6,760 bases of DNA from Clostridia bacterium (GTDB taxonomy: Bacteria > Bacillota > UBA994 > PWPR01). The stretch lies in the NCBI GenBank assembly GCA_003557085.1, contig PWPR01000162.1, positions 1-6,760 of the forward strand, written 5' to 3'. The notes beneath the pieces were generated by a model. The model saw only the letters and a program-made list of their open reading frames with translations, was not told the origin of the DNA and ran no database searches. Below are positions 1 through 5,810 of this stretch, piece by piece. The translations under genes were made by a program, and so were the position numbers. Position 1 is the first letter of the stretch; each line of letters starts with the position of its first letter.

Positions 1-1
1 A

Positions 2-544
2 AATACCGCCGTTACTGAAAAGTGGTTGCCAAATTATGATCTTTGTAAAAATAAACTTGAACCTTTAGAGATAGAAGTAAAGCTAGTTCATGAGGATTCT
101 GAGCTGCCTTTTGAAGATGATAGTTTTGATATAATCTTAAATAGGCATGAATCTTTTGATAGTAGTGAAGTACAAAGAATACTAAAACCAGGAGGTCTAT
201 TTATAACACAACAAATAGGAGGCAAAAATAACGAGTTCCTATCTAATGCTTTGATAAAAGATTTTAAGCCTTTATATCCAGACCATAATATGAAGAATAC
301 CAAGAAGAAACTTGAGAATAATAACTTGGAAATATTATTTCTTGATGAGTACTATCCAAAGCTTAGATTTTACGATATTGGAGCAATTGTTTATTTTGCA
401 AAAATTATCAAGTGGGAGTTTCCAAATTTTTCAGTTGATAAATGTTTTGATGCTTTATGCAAAATGTATGATGAACTGAAGGGTAAAGGTTTTATCGAGA
501 GTACTGAGCATAGATTTGTGATTGTTGCAAAAAATCTTGGTTAA
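2..544 (+). CDS. Class I SAM-dependent methyltransferase, 5'-truncated
   Basis: The reading frame is open from base 2 to the TAA at 542-544 and gives 180 residues, so the gene begins before the window. A TTG at 26 is in frame, but coding-like sequence upstream of it (TEKWLPNY) argues that it is internal. The stretch LPFEDDSFDIILNRHESF, followed by EVQRILKPGGLFITQQIGG, matches the middle of Rossmann-fold methyltransferases: the acidic loop and strand 4, then the conserved LKPGG before strand 5. The glycine-rich SAM motif I must lie in the missing N-terminal part. The closest match I recall is an uncharacterised Firmicutes COG2226-like group with the same NRHES and TQQ.GG signatures. The methyl acceptor cannot be told. 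No terminator is visible after the stop codon. Family confidence is high and specific function is unknown. Confidence 0.85.
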   Translation, partial: NTAVTEKWLPNYDLCKNKLEPLEIEVKLVHEDSELPFEDDSFDIILNRHESFDSSEVQRILKPGGLFITQQIGGKNNEFLSNALIKDFKPLYPDHNMKNTKKKLENNNLEILFLDEYYPKLRFYDIGAIVYFAKIIKWEFPNFSVDKCFDALCKMYDELKGKGFIESTEHRFVIVAKNLG

Positions 545-575
545 TTAGACTTTCTAAGATAAGAATTTAATTATA

Positions 576-603
576 TTGTTATCACTATAAGCTGGAACAT
601 AAT
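576..603 (+). promoter_or_regulatory. Possible sigma-A promoter for the grpB-like pseudogene
   Basis: TTGTTA (576-581) and CATAAT (598-603) are separated by 16 bp, about 45 nt before the GrpB start at 649. Such matches are common by chance in AT-rich intergenic DNA, so this is only a candidate. Read-through from the upstream methyltransferase gene is also possible. Confidence 0.35.
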
Positions 604-648
604 TAATTAAGTTACGTCCAATTGAGGCATAAAATTCAGGGGGTAAAC

Positions 649-1194
649 ATGATGGATCCTATTATTGTTGCACCATATTCAGATGAATGGCCAAAGCTGT
701 TTAGTGAACTAGGGAGGAATCTTAGATTTAACTTGGGAGAAATAGCACTTAGAATAGATCACATAGGGTCTACTTCTATACCTGGTTTAGCTGCAAAGCC
801 TGTAATTGATGTTCAAATTTCTGTAGATTCTTTTGAGCCTTTTGATGTAATTAAGTAATCACTACGAAAGTCTGGTTTTGAGTATAGAGCTAATAATCCG
901 GAGTTAACAAAGCGGTACTTTAGAGAAGTTTGTGGAGGAAGAAGAACTCACATACATGTAAGAAAGAAAGGCTCATGGCACGAGCAAATTCCGCTGCTTT
1001 TTAGAGATTATTTAAGAAAAGATACTTTAGACGGGGAGCTATATCAAAGAGAGAAGTATAGATTAGCTAAACAGTTTAAAAACAATCGTAGGGCCTACGT
1101 AGAAGCAAAAGATAGAATTTTTTGGGAGATTATATTTCGAGCTGATAAATGGGCAGCTGAAAGATGTTGGCAGCCAGGACTAACAGATGCATAA
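649..1194 (+). pseudogene. GrpB family (UPF0157) gene interrupted by an in-frame stop
   Basis: The frame from ATG 649 to TAA 1192-1194 encodes 69 residues, an in-frame TAA at 856-858, then 111 more residues in the same frame. Both parts are GrpB-like. The N-terminal part has IDHIGSTSIPGLAAKPVID (residues 36-54), the nucleotidyltransferase-like signature of the family. The C-terminal part has a THIHV strand, W-H-E near LLFRDYLR, and a Y-x3-K-x2-LA helix. The restored length of about 181 codons is normal for the family. One base change (for example CAA to TAA) would explain the break. The start at 649 (or 652) is supported by CAGGGGGT at 637-644; an upstream in-frame TTG at 622 lacks a good ribosome site. 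No in-frame ATG follows the stop, so the C-terminal half is unlikely to be made separately. The family has no firmly established role. A sequencing error is the alternative explanation. Confidence 0.85.
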
Positions 1195-1210
1195 GCAAAA
1201 GCTATATGAG

Positions 1211-1239
1211 AAAAGCACATCAATGAATGTGTTTTTTTT
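1211..1239 (+). terminator. Rho-independent terminator after the grpB-like gene
   Basis: AAAAGCACAT (1211-1220), a six-base loop (1221-1226) and ATGTGTTTTT (1227-1236) pair over 10 positions with one G-U wobble. The run of eight T residues covers 1232-1239. It starts 17 nt after the stop at 1194 and insulates the biotin genes from upstream transcription. Confidence 0.7.
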
Positions 1240-1250
1240 ATAAGAAAAAC

Positions 1251-1280
1251 TGTCAACCAAATAAATTTATTTGGTTGACA
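1251..1280 (+). promoter_or_regulatory. BirA operator, perfect 30-bp palindrome
   Basis: TGTCAACC (1251-1258) and GGTTGACA (1273-1280) are inverted half-sites separated by 14 bp. The spacer is itself self-complementary (AAATAAATTTATTT), so all 30 bp form a perfect palindrome. This matches the known BirA operator layout in Firmicutes (TGTnAACC, about 14-16 bp, GGTTnACA), to which biotinyl-AMP-loaded BirA dimers bind. It lies 42 nt before the birA start and overlaps the -35 box, so repression by steric block is expected. The assignment rests on half-site sequence, spacing and the gene it precedes. Confidence 0.92.
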
Positions 1281-1303
1281 AAGCAAGGTGAGATGACTAG
1301 AAT
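1275..1303 (+). promoter_or_regulatory. Sigma-A promoter of the birA-bioY operon
   Basis: A consensus -35 TTGACA (1275-1280) is followed by exactly 17 bp and then the -10 TAGAAT (1298-1303). The -35 box lies inside the right half-site of the BirA operator. Transcription would start near 1310, leaving only about a dozen leader bases before ATG 1323. The mirror-image TTGACA on the minus strand (1256-1251) has no -10 at the right distance, so the promoter points one way. Confidence 0.8.
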
Positions 1304-1322
1304 CCTACTAGGGGTGAATAGC

Positions 1323-2312
1323 ATGACGGACACAAAAATACTTAAGTATTTAGAGATTAAAAAAGGCGAAATAGTTTCTGGAGGGCAGCTTGCACAAAGA
1401 CTTCAAGTTAGCAGAACAGCAATATGGAAAGCAATACATAAGCTAATAGAGCAAGGGCATGATATAGAAACTATGCCAAACAGAGGCTATAGGCTCAAAG
1501 GAAAAAGCGATGGGATTTATCAAGAAGGTATTTCTGCCAAGTTAAAAACAGAAAATTTAGGAAAAGAAATAGAAATTTTACAATCAATAGATTCTACAAA
1601 CACATACCTAAAAGAAATAGCTGACTTAAAGAGAGAAGGATTTGTTGTAGTAGCAAATGAACAAAGCAGAGGTCGGGGTAGACAGGGCAGAAAGTTTATA
1701 TCACCAGCAAATGAAGGAATATATATGAGTGTTTTGCTTAAGCCAGATTTTGAAATCAATATAATTAAAATAATGACGGTTTTGGCAGCAGTAGCTGTCA
1801 GTAATGCCTTAAAATCATTGTTTAATATTGAAACAAATATTAAATGGGTAAATGATATATACGTCAATAATAAAAAAATATGTGGGATTTTAACTGAAGC
1901 AACAGTATCAGCAGAGTTGGGAGTAATAGAGAATCTTTATTTAGGCATTGGGATTAATACAGGTATAGTTGCAAACGAAGTGAAAAGCATAGCGACATCA
2001 GTTTTTGAGCTAACAAGTGAACGAGGGATAAGAAATGACTTGATTGCTGAAGTCCTTAATGAAGTAGAGAGGATTTACAAGTCAATCTCGAATGATAAAA
2101 AGAAGGGTATGTTACTAAATGAATATACCAAAAGACTAATGTTAGTAAATGAAATAGTTCTTATTAAAGCTAAAAATTATGAGTTTGAAGCTAAAATATT
2201 AGGAGTTGATAGCACTGGTGCTCTGTTAATAGAAAAAGAAGGGAGAACCCAAAAACTAGTTTCAGGAGAAATTAATTATGGGTTTAATACAGAAAATGAA
2301 AAAAAGAACTAA
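1323..2312 (+). CDS. birA: Bifunctional biotin operon repressor / biotin-[acetyl-CoA-carboxylase] ligase
   Basis: The product has 329 residues, close to the 320-325 of known two-function BirA proteins. It makes biotinyl-5'-AMP from biotin and ATP, transfers biotin to a lysine of biotin carboxyl carrier domains, and represses transcription when loaded. Residues 1-60 are a winged helix-turn-helix (LAQRLQVSRTAIWKAI, then NRGYRL), so this is a group II, DNA-binding BirA. The catalytic domain has DSTN (90-93), the biotinyl-AMP loop GRGRQGR (117-123), KWVND (174-178; the family norm is KWPND), KKICGIL (184-190) and GIGIN (208-212). A C-terminal SH3-like domain ends with SGEI (314-317). ATG 1323 is chosen because AGGGGTGA (1310-1317) precedes it at 5 nt and it lies just after the promoter. 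An in-frame ATG at 1227 would translate through the terminator and operator. The gene is probably autoregulated through the palindrome at 1251-1280. Confidence 0.95.
   Translation: MTDTKILKYLEIKKGEIVSGGQLAQRLQVSRTAIWKAIHKLIEQGHDIETMPNRGYRLKGKSDGIYQEGISAKLKTENLGKEIEILQSIDSTNTYLKEIADLKREGFVVVANEQSRGRGRQGRKFISPANEGIYMSVLLKPDFEINIIKIMTVLAAVAVSNALKSLFNIETNIKWVNDIYVNNKKICGILTEATVSAELGVIENLYLGIGINTGIVANEVKSIATSVFELTSERGIRNDLIAEVLNEVERIYKSISNDKKKGMLLNEYTKRLMLVNEIVLIKAKNYEFEAKILGVDSTGALLIEKEGRTQKLVSGEINYGFNTENEKKN
2264..2280 (+). promoter_or_regulatory. Ribosome binding site inside birA that sets the bioY start
   Basis: AGGAG (2264-2268) lies 9 nt before ATG 2278. The next in-frame ATG at 2296 has only a weak CAGAAA upstream. 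This favours 2278 and hence a 35-nt overlap with the end of birA, which suggests translational coupling. Confidence 0.65.
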
Positions 2313-2931
2313 AATAAGTACAAAAGAAATGGCTAGAATTGCTATTTTTGTTGCAGTCACTGCTATACTTGCTCAAATAGCCATCCCATTACCTTTTTCT
2401 CCAGTACCGATATCATTTGGAATTATTGCAGTATATGCAGCTGCCCTATTGCTAAAACCTAAATCAGCTATGATATCTCAAATTCTTTACATAATGTTAG
2501 GTGCGATAGGTTTACCAGTTTTTGGAGGTTTCCAAGGAGGTGTAGGCATATTAGTGGGACCTACAGGAGGATACTTAATATCATACCCATTAGTTGCTTT
2601 CTTAATATCCTATTCCTTAAACAGTAATAGAGTAGAAAAGTTAACATTAAAAAACGAGATGTCATTAATTAAAGTACAGGTAATTGCATTCATGTCAATT
2701 GTAATATCTCATTTATTATTGTACACTCTTGGAGCTGCATGGCTATCTTTTATTTTAAAGTTGAGCTTTAATGAAGCTATGATAATAGGTATATATCCAT
2801 TCGCATTCTTAGATTTGATCAAAATTGTTCTTTCAGTTATAACAATAGTTCCGATGCGACAAAGATTAACAAGAACTGGATTCTTGGATATGCATTTCCA
2901 AAAATACTCTTCTGAACAAAATTTAAATTGA
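2278..2931 (+). CDS. bioY: Biotin transporter BioY (ECF transporter S component)
   Basis: This 217-residue membrane protein binds biotin at the cell membrane. It imports it alone or, more usually in Firmicutes, with a shared energising module (EcfA, EcfA', EcfT) encoded elsewhere. Family signatures are IPLPFSPVPISF (36-47), the run QILYIMLGAIGLPVF (68-82), and GGVGILVGPTGGYLIS (87-102), the typical BioY glycine-rich segment. About six hydrophobic segments are visible, near residues 18-36, 44-60, 64-82, 96-113, 131-155 and 166-192. The C-terminal tail of about 20 polar residues makes it slightly longer than the usual 180-200. It overlaps birA by 35 nt in another frame and so shares its BirA-controlled promoter. 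No biotin synthesis genes adjoin it, and no convincing terminator follows. Confidence 0.95.
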   Translation: MGLIQKMKKRTKISTKEMARIAIFVAVTAILAQIAIPLPFSPVPISFGIIAVYAAALLLKPKSAMISQILYIMLGAIGLPVFGGFQGGVGILVGPTGGYLISYPLVAFLISYSLNSNRVEKLTLKNEMSLIKVQVIAFMSIVISHLLLYTLGAAWLSFILKLSFNEAMIIGIYPFAFLDLIKIVLSVITIVPMRQRLTRTGFLDMHFQKYSSEQNLN

Positions 2932-2999
2932 ATATTGCTTATATATTCATACAACTACTATAAGAAAATGCTCTACATCTAAAGATGACTATAGATTTC

Positions 3000-3033
3000 T
3001 TGTTGTTGTAGAAGATGAAGTGTAGATTAATAA
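3000..3033 (+). promoter_or_regulatory. Candidate promoter for the DUF438 gene
   Basis: TTGTTG (3000-3005), a 17-bp spacer and TAGATT (3023-3028) form a weak sigma-A-like pair. TTGTAG (3006-3011) with TAATAA (3028-3033) at 16 bp is an alternative. Either would leave a leader of about 50-60 nt before ATG 3091. The rest of the 159-nt gap from 2932 shows only weak AT-rich dyads (2929-2949; TCTACA 2972-2977 with TGTAGA 3021-3026) and no T-run terminator. Confidence 0.3.
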
Positions 3034-3090
3034 TTAAATCTGTGAAATAATTAAATTAGTGCTAAATTGATGTGATAGAGAGGTAAGTTT

Positions 3091-4257
3091 ATGATAGAGT
3101 CAAAGAATAAAAGATTACTAGATTTTGTTAAGACTATTAGAGATAAAAGTAGTACTAAAGATATATATTTAGAATATGAAGAAGATATTAAAAACGTATC
3201 ACCTAATGATATGTTTAAAGTGTTTAGTAGCTTGCTAGATGAAGGAGATTCTCCTGAAGAAATTTTAGAGTATTTAGATAAAGTTATCAATGTGTTTTAT
3301 GAGCCTTTAGCTAATTCTAATATACATGAAGCTAATTTTACATTGCTAGAAAATATGCTTGAGAATAATAAGTGGTTAAACAATCACATGGATAGTATAA
3401 AATCTTTGCTAAAAGATAAAGATATAGTTAGTCATAAAGAAGAGTTCAAAGCGAAAATTACTCAACTACAAGACTTCAACAGTCACTATGAAATAAAAGA
3501 AAATATTATATTCCCATATTTAGAAAAGAAGGCGAAAAATTTCGAGGGCTTAAATATAATGTGGGAGCTTCATAATCAAGTTAAGGAAGTAACTAAAGAA
3601 GCAGTTGTATTGCTTAGTAAAGACAATTTTAGTGAAAATGAGTTCTATGTAATTATAGGAAAACTATTTTTTTCTTATTTGGGTGTAGCACAAAAAGAAG
3701 AATTGATTTTGTTTCCTACTGCAATAGCTGAGTTGAATGATTATGAATGGAAAGAAATGCATATTCAGAGTTTAGAATATGAGTGGCCTTTTATTCATAT
3801 TGATAAGACAGGTATGTCAGAAATAGATAAGGTTAACTATAGTGAAGTAGTATTTGCAACTAAAACTGGAGAACTGTCATATGAAGAGTTGCTGGCAATT
3901 TTAGGCCGTTTATCGATTGATTTTACATTTGTTGATAAAGATAACAAAGTAAAGTTTTTTTCAGAAAGTGCAGATAGAGTTTTTCCTCGTTCACCAGCTA
4001 TTATAGGGAGAGATGTTAAGAATTGTCATCCTCCTGGTAGCTTAAATATTGTGGAAGAAATCTTGGAAAAGTTTAAATCTGGAGAAGAAAGTTCAGCAAA
4101 GTTTTGGATTAAGCTAGAAAATAAAGTTATTATGATTCAATATTTTGCATTAAGAGATAAGAATAATAGCTATTTAGGTACTTTGGAGGTTAGCCAAGAT
4201 ATTACTGAAATTAAGAATGTTGAAGGAGAAAGACGGTTGTTAGATTGGGGTGAGTAA
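3091..4257 (+). CDS. DUF438 / hemerythrin HHE / PAS domain sensor-like protein
   Basis: This soluble 388-residue protein shows no signal peptide or membrane segment. Residues 1-75 match the helical DUF438 domain (LLDEGDSPEEILEYLDKV, 48-65). Residues 85-215 form a hemerythrin-like HHE four-helix domain with likely metal ligands H99, H132 in HYEIKENIIFPYLEK, E137 and H161 in MWELHNQV, and the helix KEELILFP (202-209). Residues 255-388 are a PAS_10-type domain with IDFTFVDKDNKVKFFSES (276-293), FPR (298-300), IIGRDVKNCHPPGS (304-317), LGTLEVSQDITEI (362-374) and a final GERRLLDWG. HHE domains commonly bind di-iron centres and sense oxygen or iron, and PAS domains sense ligands or redox state. 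No output domain (kinase, GGDEF, DNA-binding) is present, so the partner is unknown. ATG 3091 follows GAGAGG (3078-3083) at 7 nt. A DUF1294 gene follows after 45 nt. Confidence 0.9.
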   Translation: MIESKNKRLLDFVKTIRDKSSTKDIYLEYEEDIKNVSPNDMFKVFSSLLDEGDSPEEILEYLDKVINVFYEPLANSNIHEANFTLLENMLENNKWLNNHMDSIKSLLKDKDIVSHKEEFKAKITQLQDFNSHYEIKENIIFPYLEKKAKNFEGLNIMWELHNQVKEVTKEAVVLLSKDNFSENEFYVIIGKLFFSYLGVAQKEELILFPTAIAELNDYEWKEMHIQSLEYEWPFIHIDKTGMSEIDKVNYSEVVFATKTGELSYEELLAILGRLSIDFTFVDKDNKVKFFSESADRVFPRSPAIIGRDVKNCHPPGSLNIVEEILEKFKSGEESSAKFWIKLENKVIMIQYFALRDKNNSYLGTLEVSQDITEIKNVEGERRLLDWGE

Positions 4258-4302
4258 AAAAACTTTTGCATTGTAAACAGTATTTGAAATAAGGAGATTT
4301 AC

Positions 4303-4566
4303 ATGGAGTCAAAGAGTTTAATTATAATCATTTTTATAGCTATCAACTTGTATTCTTTTATCATTATGGGTATGGATAAAAGAAAAGCTATAAAACAAAA
4401 AACAAGATTTAAGGAAAGTTATCTTATTTCTTTAGCAATAACCTTTGGAGCCTTAGGAGTTTTTTTAGGTAGTGTTTCTTTTAATCACAAAAAACAAAAA
4501 AGTAAATTTAAAATTATTCCTATAATTATGATAATACAGTTGATTTTAATATATTTAATAATATAA
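4303..4566 (+). CDS. DUF1294 (YsdA-like) small membrane protein
   Basis: This 87-residue protein has three hydrophobic segments (about 5-23, 40-60 and 70-86). The family's conserved cytoplasmic loop motif MDKRKA (24-29) follows the first, R35 and E38 precede the second, and FNHKKQKSKF (60-69) stands where the family usually has F-R-H-K-T. This is the DUF1294 pattern typified by B. subtilis YsdA, whose function is unknown. AAGGAGA (4291-4297) lies 5 nt before ATG 4303, a near-ideal ribosome site. The 45-nt gap to the upstream DUF438 gene has no clear promoter, so the two are probably co-transcribed and end at the terminator that follows 6 nt after the stop codon. Confidence 0.88.
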   Translation: MESKSLIIIIFIAINLYSFIIMGMDKRKAIKQKTRFKESYLISLAITFGALGVFLGSVSFNHKKQKSKFKIIPIIMIIQLILIYLII

Positions 4567-4572
4567 TTTTTG

Positions 4573-4602
4573 AATAAAGTGGAACTTCCACTTTATTTTT
4601 TT
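4573..4602 (+). terminator. Strong Rho-independent terminator
   Basis: AATAAAGTGG (4573-4582) and CCACTTTATT (4588-4597) form a perfect 10-bp stem around a five-base loop (AACTT), with T residues continuing to 4602. It begins 6 nt after the DUF1294 stop codon and closes that transcription unit. Confidence 0.93.
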
Positions 4603-4895
4603 ATTACTAAAAAAAGTAAACTGTTTCAAAATGCAGCTTTTTATATGGCAGTAATACCTATAATTGACATATGAACAAAATGACTGTTATACTTATAGTA
4701 TTATTTCTATATGCTAAAATATTTATTAATCTTGACTTAAATACTAGGATTTTAATTAAAATTTTAGATAAGGACAAATGCACAAAACAGTATTTTTATG
4801 AGTAAGTGGTTCAGATATACATATAGTTTGAATGTAAAATTTTTGTTGAAGTATTAGTTATTATAAAATTTTTATCATGTGAAAGGGATGGTAAT
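4603..4895. other. AT-rich intergenic region and long leader before the rhodanese gene
   Basis: This 293-base stretch holds no supported gene on either strand. It contains the promoter at 4664-4693. A second weaker candidate is TTGACT (4732-4737) with TAAAAT (4757-4762) at 19 bp. The AT palindrome TTTTAATTAAAA lies at 4750-4761, and the decamer TAAAATTTTT occurs twice, near 4835 and 4864. No riboswitch class that I recognise and no T-run hairpin is evident in the leader of about 200 nt. Confidence 0.5.
4664..4693 (+). promoter_or_regulatory. Extended -10 promoter for the rhodanese-cytochrome unit
   Basis: A consensus -35 TTGACA (4664-4669), an 18-bp spacer and the -10 TATACT (4688-4693) are preceded by the extended element TG at 4685-4686 (TGTTATACT). 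Transcription would begin near 4700, giving an untranslated leader of about 195 nt. A short dyad ATACT-TAT-AGTAT (4689-4701) covers the -10 and start region and could be an operator, though it is short and AT-rich. Confidence 0.65.
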
Positions 4896-5789
4896 ATGTA
4901 TTTTAGGAGAGGATTAAATAAAACTCTTTTGGTTTTAATCATACCTATATTAGTTTTTACAGCTTGTACAAGTGAAGCAGGGAATATAGATATACCACTT
5001 AATGCTGAAGAAATTGTGCAAAACGAGGTTGCAAATTTATTAAGAAACGTCTCAACAGATTTTATGGTTGATGGTAGCATTATTTTAGAGAACATTGATA
5101 ATAATCCTGAGGAATATATTTTATTTGATATAAGACGTAATGAAGATTATCTTAGAGGACATATCAAAGGTGCAATTAACCTCCCTTATGCTGACTTTAG
5201 AAATAAGGTGAATGTTTTACCTAAAGATAGAACAATATATTTAGTGTGTTATTCGGGGCAAACATCAGGGCAGACTACTATGGCTGCAACTTTACTTGGT
5301 TACACTGTATATTCATTTCAAGGTGGTATGAACTTTGGGTTTTCTGCTATCGAAGATAATGAAAAATGGCTAGCACAAAGTAGCAATCCTTTACCAGAAG
5401 CAAAAGAATTAGAACTTAATAAAAGACAGCAAATTTTGTGGGATGCCGGTACAAGTTTCTTCAATGATAGAACAGACTTCATAGTTGCTCCAAATCACTT
5501 AGAAGCTTTAATAAAAGATGTTCCTGATTCAATCATAGTTTTAGATATAAGAAGTGAAGAATCCTTTGTTACGGGACATATCAAAGGAGCTATAAATATT
5601 CCTTTTGAAGAAATTGGTAACAACTTAAATAAAATTAAAACTAACAGGGCTATTTACGTAGTATCATATACTGGTCAGAAAGCTGGGGCTATAGTTGGAG
5701 CGCTAAGAATTGCAAACTACAATGCAATGTTACTAAGAAGAGGGATTCTAAGTTGGCGAAGTGCAAACTTGCCATTAATAGATGAATAG
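4896..5789 (+). CDS. Lipoprotein with two tandem rhodanese domains
   Basis: The product has 297 residues. A basic N-terminus (residues 4-9), a hydrophobic core (10-21) and the lipobox-like FTAC with Cys24 indicate a lipoprotein signal peptide, so the protein should sit on the outer face of the membrane. Rhodanese domain 1 spans about 55-160: FDIRRNEDYLRGHIKGAINLP (77-97 region) and the catalytic loop CYSGQTSG with the sulfur-accepting Cys118. Domain 2 spans about 190-295: LDIRSEESFVTGHIKGAINIP, but its loop reads SYTGQKAG, with Ser257 where the catalytic Cys should be. Domain 1 can therefore be a sulfurtransferase or persulfide carrier, while domain 2 is probably structural or binding. The two domains look like an internal duplication. 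AAAGGG (4882-4887) lies 8 nt before ATG 4896. A multiheme cytochrome gene starts 18 nt after the stop codon and is probably co-transcribed. The sulfur substrate cannot be read from sequence. Confidence 0.92.
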   Translation: MYFRRGLNKTLLVLIIPILVFTACTSEAGNIDIPLNAEEIVQNEVANLLRNVSTDFMVDGSIILENIDNNPEEYILFDIRRNEDYLRGHIKGAINLPYADFRNKVNVLPKDRTIYLVCYSGQTSGQTTMAATLLGYTVYSFQGGMNFGFSAIEDNEKWLAQSSNPLPEAKELELNKRQQILWDAGTSFFNDRTDFIVAPNHLEALIKDVPDSIIVLDIRSEESFVTGHIKGAINIPFEEIGNNLNKIKTNRAIYVVSYTGQKAGAIVGALRIANYNAMLLRRGILSWRSANLPLIDE

Positions 5790-5794
5790 AAGAG

Positions 5795-5810
5795 AGGAGG
5801 AGACTTTTTG
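5795..5810 (+). promoter_or_regulatory. Perfect Shine-Dalgarno that sets a TTG start for the cytochrome
   Basis: AGGAGG (5795-5800) lies 7 nt before TTG 5808. The first in-frame ATG (5856) falls inside the hydrophobic N-terminal segment and would cut the membrane or export signal in half, so TTG 5808 is the likely start. Confidence 0.8.

Noticed and set aside
1227..1322. N-terminal extension of birA from ATG 1227
   Set aside because: It would be translated through the 3' arm of the terminator, the BirA operator and the promoter. It also has no ribosome site, and BirA proteins normally begin close to the residues at 1323.
1520..1867. 115-codon minus-strand ORF
   Set aside because: It is fully antisense to the conserved catalytic domain of birA, and its translation looks like a shadow with no recognisable domain. 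Other minus-strand ORFs (88-303, 1095-1286, 2709-2954, 3051-3290, 4811-5095) were dropped for the same kind of reason.
2929..2949. Dyad TGAATAT / ATATTCA at the end of bioY as a terminator
   Set aside because: The stem is only 7 AT-rich pairs and no T-run follows, so there is no support for termination.
2972..3026. TCTACA / TGTAGA inverted repeat as a small RNA or riboswitch
   Set aside because: Only six pairs close a loop of over 40 nt with bulged inner pairing, and no known riboswitch motif or terminator is present.
4798..4857. 19-codon ORF as a small protein gene
   Set aside because: There is no clear ribosome site of its own, no family match, and its composition equals that of the surrounding AT-rich DNA. 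It is kept only as part of the leader observation.
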